Part shown: positions 51,291-59,617 of the stretch, piece by piece | Layout of the letters: the number at the start of each line of letters is the position of its first letter | Numbering within the stretch: position 1 is the stretch's first letter | Assembly: GCA_024235215.1 (NCBI GenBank) | Contig: JACKMU010000005.1 | Coordinates: forward strand, 339,024-403,023 | DNA from: Chromatiaceae bacterium | GTDB lineage: Bacteria; Pseudomonadota; Gammaproteobacteria; Chromatiales; Chromatiaceae | Reading direction: 5' to 3' | Length of the DNA stretch: 64,000 nucleotides | Translations under genes and position numbers: made by a program | The notes under the pieces: model-generated | What the model saw: the letters and a program-made list of their open reading frames with translations, nothing else | Told to the model about the DNA's origin: nothing | Database searches by the model: none

Positions 51291-52169
51291 TCAGTCCGGT
51301 ACGCTCATCGTCATATTGGCCTCGATGGCACGCTCCGGATCCATATTGAATCCTGTACCCGTTTCCAGTTCATCCAACATGGAGAGCTCGGTGTCGCTCA
51401 GGGTGAACCCATCGAGATCCAGGTTCTGCGCCATACGTTCCGGATGTTCGGACTTGGGGATCGGAACCCATCCATGCTGCAGATTCCAACGCAGAATCAC
51501 TTGCGCGGGGGCAACCTTATGTCGTTTCGCGACCTGAATAACCAATGGATCGGTCACGGGTTTGAGCTCATTTGGGACTCCGCTCCAACTGCCGGTCCCT
51601 AAAGGGGAATAGCTGACGATATGGACCCCCTGCCCCGCGCAGAATGCCCGGATATCGGGTTGGGTGAAATAGGGATGGAGTTCGATCTGGTTGCAGGCAG
51701 GCACCACCTCCGCCCGCTCCAGCAAGCATCGCAGATCGCCGATGCGGTAGTTGGAGACGCCGATGGCCCGTACCCGCTGCTCCGTGAGCAACCGCTCCAT
51801 CGCACGCCAACTCTCCTGGATCAGCGTCGGCACCGGCCAATGGAGCAGATAGAGATCGACATACTCCAGATCCAGTCGTCTCTGACTGTTGTCAAACGCA
51901 TGGAGAATCCGGTCATAACCATGCTCGGTATTCCACGCCTTGGTGACCACGAAAAGTTGATCGCGCGGCACCTCCGCCAGCTTGATCGCCCTGCCCACGC
52001 TGCGCTCGTTGCCGTAGATGGAGGCGGTATCCAGGTGGCGATAGCCAAGCTGGATAGCTTCGGTAATCACCTCCGCCACCGCTTGGTTGTCCGCTTGCCA
52101 GCCGCGAATCGCCCCGGTGCCAAATCCGGGAGTCGGCATGGTTACCCCGTTGTTGAGCAGAACTTCCAT
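51291..52169 (-). CDS. Aldo/keto reductase, 2,5-diketo-gluconate reductase type
   Basis: 292 residues from the ATG at 52169, chosen because GGAGGG lies 5 bp upstream. The tetrad is visible: Asp in RHLDTASIYGNE together with Tyr, Lys in FVVTKAW, and His in LYLLHWPVP. IGVSNYRIGDLRCLL, QIELHPYFTQ and PIPKSEHPERMAQN (NADPH-binding Lys-Ser) complete the family pattern. It is cytoplasmic (no signal). It lies just downstream of the LysM lipoprotein gene on the same strand. Confidence 0.9.
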   Translation of the reverse strand: MEVLLNNGVTMPTPGFGTGAIRGWQADNQAVAEVITEAIQLGYRHLDTASIYGNERSVGRAIKLAEVPRDQLFVVTKAWNTEHGYDRILHAFDNSQRRLDLEYVDLYLLHWPVPTLIQESWRAMERLLTEQRVRAIGVSNYRIGDLRCLLERAEVVPACNQIELHPYFTQPDIRAFCAGQGVHIVSYSPLGTGSWSGVPNELKPVTDPLVIQVAKRHKVAPAQVILRWNLQHGWVPIPKSEHPERMAQNLDLDGFTLSDTELSMLDELETGTGFNMDPERAIEANMTMSVPD

Positions 52170-52276
52170 AGACCCTCCCTTCACTAACCGCCAACCACGC
52201 CCATCATGGATGAGACGGGCAGCCACTGGAGACGCACCACGTGTTTCGACCCACGTGACCCGCTCCTCCCGTCGTG

Positions 52277-55123
52277 CTATCTGGGAATGACAAGGACCCG
52301 CCCCGGTACGATATCCGTTGGGCTGCCCAGCTTATTGACCTCCATGATCTCCCGCCAGCGTGAGCTGTTCTTGTACACCGACAGCGCAATCGCGCTCAGT
52401 GAATCCCCGGGTTGCACAACATAGGTCTGGCGTCCCTCCAATTGCTTGATTTCATTCTGCTGGCTGTTCACCTTTTGCATCAGTGCCTCCCGCTCAGCGA
52501 ACAGATTGCTGATCTGTACCTTCAGCTGTTCCTCCTCGGCTTTGGTTTCGCTCAACAGCTGCGCTAGCGTTCCGTTCTCCTGGCGCAGATTCGCACTCTC
52601 CTGGTCCAGCGACACAACACGATTGGTCAGCTCCGATCGCTCCTGCAGAGCACCGTCCAGCGCTGCGGCAACTTTCTGACGCTGCACCAGCGCCAGTTCC
52701 GCCTCCTTCAGTCTTCCTTCGACATTGCCGAGACTCCCTTGCAGCTGGCGCTTCTCCGCATTCAGCTGCTGCAGCCCCTGTTGGCACTCCTCCCGCATGC
52801 GGGAGGTTTTTGCGTGCTCCGCTGCGCTGCTCTGCAGCAGGCCTTGTGTGTTCTGAAGCTCACTGCGCAACTTTTCCAGTCTCTCCATTTGCTCAGCCAG
52901 CTGTGTCCCATTCGTGACCAGTTCGTTACGCGCGGCATCCAGCTGTTCTGATTGCGATGCCAACTGTTCGTTAAGAGAAGACTGCACTTTGGCCGCCTCT
53001 TCCCGGGTGCCCTGCAAAGTGGCGTCGAGCTGTGCCTTCTCCTGTGTCAAGGTAGCGATGGTCGCATTGTGCTTTGCCAGCATCTCCTCCAACTCTGCAA
53101 CCTGCTTGCGAAATCCCTCCAGCGCTTGCTGAGCTTGCGTCAGCTCCGTCGTGAGCTGTTTTTCCTGATTGCCGAGCTGTAACAGATCGGCCTGCAGCGT
53201 CTGGATCTGCTGTTCGCCGGTTTGTAGCCGACTGCGATAATCTGCTGTCTCAACCCGGGCACTTTCCAGTTGGGCGGTAACTGCGTCCAGCTTCTGTGCG
53301 AGTGTATCGCGCTGTGCCAGGGCTGCCTCGTGCTCCTCGCCGAGTGATGAGAGCTGTTTTTCCAGAGCCCCCTTCTCATTGTGCAGTGAGGAGATCGCGG
53401 TGACAGCCGCCTCCAATTTGGCGTGCAACGCCTGATTCGTTTGTTTTACCGCTGCATGCTCTTTATTGACGGACTCAAGCGTCACCTCCAGCTCTTCGCT
53501 CAGCGACTTCATTCCGGCCAAAGCCTGCGTCGTCTGTTCCAGTTCTGCGGTGAGGGCACGCTGCTGTTGCTGCAGATTCCCGTTCTCTGCGGCAAGCTGG
53601 GCGTTCTCAGCCTTGGAGGCGTCGAGAGACTCTTCCAGAGCTTTGCTCCCGGCAGTCACCTCTGTCACCCGTTGATTGACCTCATCCAGCTTCTGCTGAC
53701 TGGCATCCAGCTGCTCCTGCAGGCGCTTCCCCTCCCCTTGCGAACTTGCCAACGCCGTGTTGAGGTTCTCGATATTTTCCGCGAGGCCCGCCTCTCTCTG
53801 CTGCGCAGCGGAGAGCTCCGTACGGGTCTGCTCCAGCACACTCTGCACCTCTTCCATGGAGCGGCTCTTTTCGTTCAGATCGAGCTGGGCTGCCTCCAGA
53901 TGATTGTAGAGTGCCACCACCTCCGCCTTCAGTTTGGCATTATTCGCAGCCAGCACCTGCGGCGGAGAGCCCGCCTCGACGCAGGCCGCAACCGCGTTTT
54001 CATGCAACGTCTGCAATTCGGCTGTCGCCTTGGCCAGCGCCGCATGCAGTTCACCCACTTGTGCTTCAAGTGCGGCCCGTTTCTCCCCGGAGGCATTCAG
54101 CGCCGCGCGCAGCTTCTCCTGTTCGAGCTTGAAAGCGGTGCCGATTCGCTCATTTTCACTCAGCGCGGTCTGCAGCTTCTCCTGCACCTCCGCCTTCATC
54201 TGGCTCAATTGCTGCCGCTCCATGGAAGTATTACTGATAAACGCCTGTAATTCCTGAACCTCCCTGGCCAATGCGTCCTGTCTGCCCTGGTTTTCAGTCA
54301 GCGTGATCTGGAGCTGTTTGATACGCTGGTCACCCTCTTCGAGTGCCTTGGTAGCCAGAACAAGCTGCTGCCGCTGTTCCTGAAACGTCTTTTGCAGCGC
54401 TTCGTGTTCGTTGAGCAGCATCTCGTTTTTGCGGCTCTGCGAACCGAGCTCCTGCCCCCGTTCCACCAAAGCGGCCTGGGTCGCCTCCAGCTCTTCACCC
54501 TGAATATAGAACCCCTCCTGCAGCTCCGCCTTGGTCTGGGCCAGCGCTGTCATTTCGGCGTTGAGCTTGCCGAGGTCAGCCTCGAGCGCCTGGACACGTT
54601 TGCGCAGGGCCTCCCCCGCCGCGTTGGCCTGTTGCAGACTGGCGCTCATAGCGCTGCGCTGCCGTGCCAGCTCCTGCTCCTGTCCCTGCAAACGATTGCT
54701 CAGCTCCCCACTTTCTCGCTTCGCTCTATCCAGCGCTGCGTTCAGTTCCGCCTTCTCCTGAGCCTGACTCTTCCTGATCTTTTCAGATTCAGTCAGCTCT
54801 GTCTGTAAAACATGAACCCGGTCGTCAACGGCACTCCGCTCTACACTGGCCTTCTGCGCTGCTGCTTCTATCTCCCCACGAAGTTTTTCCACTTCGCCCC
54901 GGGATTGGCCAAGCGACTCTTCCAGCCCGGCCAATTGCCCTCGCTGTTGCTCCAGGGTGATTTGTGCGGCCTCGCGCGACTGCTGCTCAGCGGCAAGCTG
55001 CTTCTCCAACTCCTGGTACTTGTTCTGCAATTGAACGTGTTCCGGATTCGGTCCACAAGCCGTCAAACCCACCAGTGCTAACGCCGCCAGAATCGCCGAA
55101 GCATAATATCGAGTGCTTTGCAT
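52277..55123 (-). CDS. Very long coiled-coil lipoprotein with C-terminal LysM domain
   Basis: 948 residues. The lipoprotein signal ends in the lipobox LTAC with Cys23 (residues 6-22 hydrophobic). Residues ~30-890 are almost unbroken heptad-rich coiled coil, dominated by Glu, Gln, Leu and Ala, with few Pro. Residues ~895-948 form a LysM peptidoglycan-binding domain (YVVQPGDSLSAIALSVYKNS...GSPTDIVPGRVLVIPR). A membrane anchor at one end and a cell-wall binder at the other, separated by a rod long enough to span the periplasm, suggests an envelope tether or ruler. No close family is known to me. It stands as its own unit with a long upstream gap. Confidence 0.85.
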   Translation of the reverse strand: MQSTRYYASAILAALALVGLTACGPNPEHVQLQNKYQELEKQLAAEQQSREAAQITLEQQRGQLAGLEESLGQSRGEVEKLRGEIEAAAQKASVERSAVDDRVHVLQTELTESEKIRKSQAQEKAELNAALDRAKRESGELSNRLQGQEQELARQRSAMSASLQQANAAGEALRKRVQALEADLGKLNAEMTALAQTKAELQEGFYIQGEELEATQAALVERGQELGSQSRKNEMLLNEHEALQKTFQEQRQQLVLATKALEEGDQRIKQLQITLTENQGRQDALAREVQELQAFISNTSMERQQLSQMKAEVQEKLQTALSENERIGTAFKLEQEKLRAALNASGEKRAALEAQVGELHAALAKATAELQTLHENAVAACVEAGSPPQVLAANNAKLKAEVVALYNHLEAAQLDLNEKSRSMEEVQSVLEQTRTELSAAQQREAGLAENIENLNTALASSQGEGKRLQEQLDASQQKLDEVNQRVTEVTAGSKALEESLDASKAENAQLAAENGNLQQQQRALTAELEQTTQALAGMKSLSEELEVTLESVNKEHAAVKQTNQALHAKLEAAVTAISSLHNEKGALEKQLSSLGEEHEAALAQRDTLAQKLDAVTAQLESARVETADYRSRLQTGEQQIQTLQADLLQLGNQEKQLTTELTQAQQALEGFRKQVAELEEMLAKHNATIATLTQEKAQLDATLQGTREEAAKVQSSLNEQLASQSEQLDAARNELVTNGTQLAEQMERLEKLRSELQNTQGLLQSSAAEHAKTSRMREECQQGLQQLNAEKRQLQGSLGNVEGRLKEAELALVQRQKVAAALDGALQERSELTNRVVSLDQESANLRQENGTLAQLLSETKAEEEQLKVQISNLFAEREALMQKVNSQQNEIKQLEGRQTYVVQPGDSLSAIALSVYKNSSRWREIMEVNKLGSPTDIVPGRVLVIPR

Positions 55124-55526
55124 ACGTTTCGCCTTTTTCGCTAGAGTTCCACCAGAATAGGGGCATTTAAAGCGTCATCTCATGAGCCCTGCACTGTTTG
55201 TGCCTCCACCCCACTACTCTGTCGGGCTATTTCCCAACCCCTCTTATCCTAAAGCGTTAATCCCGCAGGTTAAAGGAGAAATGAGCTTTGGCTGATATCC
55301 GTGCCGAAAAAGGGACGGAGAATCGCATTGGAGCAGAGACCGGAGAGTGAATCAGCGCTTCCTGCGCTACCTGGATGCATGCTCTTTTTCACTCACCGGA
55401 CAGGAGCAAATATCGAGCAAATCAGCAACCAAGCTTATGGCTTGTCCTTCGCTGCGAACGGTTCGATGTGATATTCCAACATTTCCTGCGTCAAACCTTG
55501 TGAGATCGCCTTTTGGTGTTATCCCA
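55124..55526. other. Intergenic region upstream of the LysM lipoprotein gene
   Basis: About 400 bp with no recognised gene, RNA or repeat. Promoters for the lipoprotein gene should lie here. Short ORFs near 55347-55510 are not supported. Confidence 0.5.
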
Positions 55527-55871
55527 TCAGCAGGTGAGGTGCAGGGCCGCCACGATGCGGGCAGACTCCTGCTGCAGACGATTGAACTCGGCAACCGCAG
55601 CGCCGGTCTTTGCCAGCCGGATGGCCATCCCGTTCCGGCGCAAATGCTCCAGCGTCTCCTCCGGGACCCGCATCCGGCCAAAAAAGCCGGTTCCAACCAC
55701 CAGCATGTCGGGCTGCTCGGTCAGCACTGTCTGGAGATCGCACTGATCCAAACGGTGTCCGGTCAGGCGCCGCCAATTCTCCTGAATACGTTCAGGAAAG
55801 ATGATCAGGTCTGACTGGAACTCCCGACCATCGATTGTAATCCGGCCAAAGGCGTAGCGGTCGATATGCAT
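55527..55871 (-). CDS. Mth938-like domain protein (DUF498)
   Basis: 114 residues of the MTH938/NDUFAF3-type fold. Marks are the YAFGRITIDGREFQSDLIIFP start, QTVLTEQPDMLVVGTGFFGRMRVP centre and RLAKTGAAVAEFNRL near the end. In other systems these proteins help assemble complex I or are simply conserved with unknown role. The gene is monocistronic here. Confidence 0.85.
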   Translation of the reverse strand: MHIDRYAFGRITIDGREFQSDLIIFPERIQENWRRLTGHRLDQCDLQTVLTEQPDMLVVGTGFFGRMRVPEETLEHLRRNGMAIRLAKTGAAVAEFNRLQQESARIVAALHLTC

Positions 55872-56219
55872 ATCCGCAATTGTAGCCTGTCAGCGGGGAT
55901 CCGAAAGTGAGAGGGATCCATGGGAGTCCGCAAGCAGGCATGAATAACACCAACCAACGATTTTCAGCATGCAAGCGTCGTTCAAATCGATCCCCCATCC
56001 CCTTATCGTCTCGCCTCATCAACATTCCCGGCGCGGCCGGTAAGCCTCCCCCGAAAGCATAGACCTGGACGAGACCCGGAAAATCACAAGCCCGAGAAAA
56101 CAGGGGAACACGCCTGACAGATGGAGTTGAAGATTTCGCCCGAATTGATTGAGATCCTGTTCTCCACCCTGTTGCTTTCCTTATACTTTGATTTTTTCCT
56201 TGTCCGGTCCGTTCGCCGC
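55872..56219. other. Intergenic region upstream of the MoxR/Bat operon
   Basis: About 350 bp. The MoxR reading frame is open back to 56121, but the extra 33 residues are hydrophobic and unlike the family start, so they are treated as upstream sequence. Nothing else is recognised. Confidence 0.5.
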
Positions 56220-57188
56220 ATGTCCGAGTATCAGATCATCAAAGCATTGGAGCAGTTCGTCGGCCGGCAGATACTGGGACAGGAGCGGCTGATAACGCGC
56301 CTGCTGGTGGCACTGCTGGCGGATGGCCACCTGCTGGTGGAGGGTGTTCCCGGTCTGGCCAAGACCAGCGCAGTGAAGGCACTCGCCGCGGGCATCGAAG
56401 GTGACTTCCACCGCATCCAGTTCACTCCCGATCTGCTGCCCGCCGACTTGACCGGCACCGAGGTGTTCCAGCCCCGCGAGGGAACCTTTGCCTTTCAGAA
56501 AGGGCCGGTATTTCACAACTTTCTGTTGGCGGACGAGATCAACCGCGCTCCGGCCAAAGTGCAGTCTGCGCTGTTGGAGGCGATGGCTGAACGGCAGGTG
56601 ACGATCGGCAGAACCACCTATCCGCTCGATGATCTCTTTCTGGTGATGGCCACCCAGAATCCGATCGAACAGGAAGGTACCTACGCCCTTCCGGAAGCCC
56701 AGCGGGACCGCTTTCTACTGCACGTCACGGTTGACTACCCGAGCCCCGGAACCGAACAGCAGATACTCAGGCTGGTCAGGCAACGGATGATCACCGGTGC
56801 GACGGAGGCACCCAGCAAACTCGACAGGGTGTCTCGGCAGACGATCATGTCGGCCCGCCAACAGGTGTTGGGCCTGCATCTGGCGGACGAACTGGAGACT
56901 TATATCGTGCGTCTGGTCGAAGCCAGTCGCCATCCAGAGCAGTACGACAGACAGCTGGCTGACTATATCGCCTACGGCGCCAGTCCGAGAGGCACTATCG
57001 CGCTGGATCTCGCTTCGCGCGCACACGCCTGGTTGCAGGGGCGTGACTATGTCTCTCCGGAAGATCTGCAGCAGATAGCACCCGATGTGCTGCGTCACCG
57101 GATACTGCTCAGCTATCACGCCGAAGCCGATGCCATCACCATCGAGGCGGTGATTCAGCGCTTGCTGATGCTGGTACCGGTCCCTTGA
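56220..57188 (+). CDS. MoxR-family AAA+ ATPase
   Basis: 322 residues from the ATG at 56220, the point where the family begins (ALEQFVGRQILGQERL). Walker A is in LVEGVPGLAKTSAVKAL, with FTPDLLPADLTGTEVF and Walker B FLLADEINRAPAKVQSALLEAM, then the sensor region LVMATQNPIEQEGTYALPEAQRDRF. MoxR ATPases act as chaperones that mature partner proteins with VWA domains. It heads an operon of DUF58, DUF4381, two VWA genes and BatD, which is a Bat (Batl) cluster. A start at 56121 would add an unusual hydrophobic N-terminus. Confidence 0.92.
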   Translation: MSEYQIIKALEQFVGRQILGQERLITRLLVALLADGHLLVEGVPGLAKTSAVKALAAGIEGDFHRIQFTPDLLPADLTGTEVFQPREGTFAFQKGPVFHNFLLADEINRAPAKVQSALLEAMAERQVTIGRTTYPLDDLFLVMATQNPIEQEGTYALPEAQRDRFLLHVTVDYPSPGTEQQILRLVRQRMITGATEAPSKLDRVSRQTIMSARQQVLGLHLADELETYIVRLVEASRHPEQYDRQLADYIAYGASPRGTIALDLASRAHAWLQGRDYVSPEDLQQIAPDVLRHRILLSYHAEADAITIEAVIQRLLMLVPVP

Positions 57189-57203
57189 GTTGAGGCCGCT
57201 ATC

Positions 57204-58139
57204 ATGCCAGCAGGACTTCAGGTTGCGCTTGACGAGCTGAGGGAGATCCGTGCGGTCGCAATGCAGCTGGGCATGCTGCCCGCCGACGTTGTCAGCGCCC
57301 TCTTCCCGGGCGCCTACCGCGCGGTTTTCCATGGTCGTGGCATCGAGTTCGACGAGGCGAGAGATTACCAGTGGGGGGACGACTACCGCACGATCGACTG
57401 GCGGGTCACCGCCCGCACCGGACAGATGCACACCAAACTGTTCCGCGAAGAGCGTGAGCGCGCACTCTACCTGCTGCTGGATGTGGGCGCGACGATGCAG
57501 TTCGGCAGCAGAGTGCAGCTGAAGTGGGTGCTGGGCGCGCGACTCGCGGCGCTCTTTGCCTGGCTGTCACTGGCCAGTGGCAACCGGGTTGGTGCGATCG
57601 TCTACGGCGACAGTGCGGAACCCCGGCTGCTCTCCCCCGCGCCGGGAGAAGCAGGTGTTTCGCGGCTACTCAACCTGCTGGCCTCGCTGCGCCCGACTGC
57701 ACACGCACCCCGTGCCAGCCTGAGCGATGCGTTGCTGCTGTTGCAGAAACGGGTGAGACCGGGCGCGTTGATCCTGCTGCTGAGCGATTTCATCGGTCTC
57801 GACCAGACATCAAAACGCCATCTCCCGCAACTGAGCAGGAGGTGTGATCTGGCGGCAGTACGCCTCTACGATCCGATCGAACGGGAGCTGCCACCACCTG
57901 GGCTCTATCCCATCACCGATGGAGAGAACGTGTCACTGCTGGATACCCGTTCGTCGACACTGCGCCGCCGCCACAGACAGCTGTTTGCAGCACGCGGGAT
58001 GGAGCTGCGCAATTTGTGCAATCACTACCAAGCCAGACTCCTCTCCATCGCCACCGACCAACCGCTGGTCGAAAGTGTCAGAGAGGCACTGATCCCGCTG
58101 CTGAGCAAGACGGTACGGCACCCTTGGCGGACCGGCTGA
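57204..58139 (+). CDS. DUF58 domain protein (MoxR-associated)
   Basis: 311 residues. The DUF58 core includes GAYRAVFHGRGIEFDEARDYQWGDDYRTIDW, the ALYLLLDVGATMQFG strand with VWA-like metal residues, and LILLLSDFIGLD. The domain resembles a degenerate VWA. It always follows moxR in such operons and may be a MoxR client or partner. It starts 15 bp after moxR. Confidence 0.92.
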   Translation: MPAGLQVALDELREIRAVAMQLGMLPADVVSALFPGAYRAVFHGRGIEFDEARDYQWGDDYRTIDWRVTARTGQMHTKLFREERERALYLLLDVGATMQFGSRVQLKWVLGARLAALFAWLSLASGNRVGAIVYGDSAEPRLLSPAPGEAGVSRLLNLLASLRPTAHAPRASLSDALLLLQKRVRPGALILLLSDFIGLDQTSKRHLPQLSRRCDLAAVRLYDPIERELPPPGLYPITDGENVSLLDTRSSTLRRRHRQLFAARGMELRNLCNHYQARLLSIATDQPLVESVREALIPLLSKTVRHPWRTG

Positions 58140-58148
58140 AGGCGCGTA

Positions 58149-58619
58149 ATGAACCCTTCCAGCCAACCGGATTTGCATACGCTGAAAGATATTCAGCTCC
58201 CCGATACGGTGTCATGGTGGCCGCCAGCACCGATCTGGTGGCTGCTGCTTGCGCTGCTGGTTGGCCTGCTGTTGCTGCTGCTCTACCGGCTGCGCCAACG
58301 CCAGGCGCTACGCCGGGCCGCGCTGAGAGAACTGGCGAGAATCAACGCAAACTCATTGGCCGGATATCCCTCGCAACACCTCGCAATGGAGCTCTCCATA
58401 CTGCTGCGCCGCGTTGCGCTGGCACGTATGACCGATCGGCAGATCGCCGGACTGACCGGAGCAGCCTGGCTCCAGTTTCTCGACAGCCACAGCACCGGCA
58501 GCAACTTCTCCAGCGGCGCCGGTAGCGTGTTGATCATCGCACCCTACTGCGCCGACTGCGAATTCGACCGGCCAGCGCTGCTTGCACTGGCCGAAGAGTG
58601 GATCCGGGGGAATACTTGA
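58149..58619 (+). CDS. DUF4381 membrane protein
   Basis: 156 residues. The family start DIQLPDTVSWWPPAPIWWLLLALL leads into one membrane helix (~28-50), followed by a basic cytoplasmic stretch and a soluble helical domain (MELSILLRRVALARMTDRQIAGLTGAAWLQFLD). It belongs to Bat-type operons in Proteobacteria; its function is unknown. Its 3' end overlaps the next gene by 22 bp. Confidence 0.88.
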   Translation: MNPSSQPDLHTLKDIQLPDTVSWWPPAPIWWLLLALLVGLLLLLLYRLRQRQALRRAALRELARINANSLAGYPSQHLAMELSILLRRVALARMTDRQIAGLTGAAWLQFLDSHSTGSNFSSGAGSVLIIAPYCADCEFDRPALLALAEEWIRGNT

Positions 58620-59617
58620 TCACCTTTCTCTGGCCTTGGGCATTCCTGCTGCTGCCGCTTCCCCCGCTGGCATGGCGCTGGCTGCCGCAACGCAAAGACC
58701 AAGCGGCGGCTTTGCAGGTACCCTTCTACCGGGAATTACTCGCGCTCGGCAGCACCACCGGGAAACACAGCAAGCGGCTGTCACAACAACTGATGCCGCT
58801 GTTGATCTGGCTGCTGCTGATCTGCTCGGTGGCACAACCGTTGTGGGTCGGCGACAACCAGCCGGTACCGGTCTCCGGTCGTGACCTGATGCTGTTGATC
58901 GACATCTCCGGCAGTATGCGCAAGATGGATTTCGTGCAGGCGGGAGAGGCGGCGGATCGGCTCACTGTGGTCAAAACGGTGGCCAAACAGTTTGTCGACG
59001 GTCGCCGGGGCGATCGGGTGGGACTGATTCTGTTTGGCGACAAACCCTACCTGCGGGCATCGCCGAGCCATGACCACCAGGCGATCAAGCAACTGATCGA
59101 CGAGGCGGAGATCGCGCTGGCGGGTGAATCGACCGCTATCGGTGATGCCATCGGCCTCGCTATCAAACGGATGCGTGATCTCGCTGCGGAGTCGCGTGTC
59201 GCTATTCTGCTCACCGATGGTGCCAACAATGAAGGGCTGATACCGCCGCGACAGGCTGCCAGACTGGCGGCCCAGCTTGGCCTGAAGCTCTACACCATCG
59301 GCGTAGGCGTCTCCGATACCCCGGCACCCAACCCCTACGGCATCTGGTCGAGCGGCAACGCCCGCCGTTTCGAACGCGAGGTGCTGGAGGAGATCGCCCA
59401 GCTCACCGGAGGTGTCTTTTTTCATGCGCTGGATGCGGATGGGTTGCGCAATGCCTACCGCCAGCTCGATCGTCTGGAGCCCGCGCTGGCGGAGGATGTT
59501 TATAAATATTTCGCCACACCGCTCTACCCGTGGACCCTGGCGGCGGCCGTGTCGCTGCAACTGGCGGCACTGGCCGCAGGGATTACCGGTTTGCCGATAC
59601 GCAGGAGAAGAGGTTGA
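58598..59617 (+). CDS. batA: VWA-domain membrane protein, BatA-like
   Basis: 339 residues. Two N-terminal membrane helices (FLWPWAFLLLPLPPLAW; LLIWLLLICSVAQPLWV), then a von Willebrand A domain with a complete MIDAS (LLIDISGSM, DGRRGDRVGLI, ILLTDGANNEG), and a C-terminal helix near 318-332. The GTG at 58598 overlaps the preceding gene; a TTG at 58616 is an alternative. The metal site is intact, so it can bind a ligand. Confidence 0.9.
   Translation: MDPGEYLITFLWPWAFLLLPLPPLAWRWLPQRKDQAAALQVPFYRELLALGSTTGKHSKRLSQQLMPLLIWLLLICSVAQPLWVGDNQPVPVSGRDLMLLIDISGSMRKMDFVQAGEAADRLTVVKTVAKQFVDGRRGDRVGLILFGDKPYLRASPSHDHQAIKQLIDEAEIALAGESTAIGDAIGLAIKRMRDLAAESRVAILLTDGANNEGLIPPRQAARLAAQLGLKLYTIGVGVSDTPAPNPYGIWSSGNARRFEREVLEEIAQLTGGVFFHALDADGLRNAYRQLDRLEPALAEDVYKYFATPLYPWTLAAAVSLQLAALAAGITGLPIRRRRG

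Noticed and set aside
56121..56219. Longer MoxR start with a hydrophobic N-terminus
   Set aside because: MoxR proteins are cytoplasmic and begin near residue 34 of this frame; the extension has no family support.
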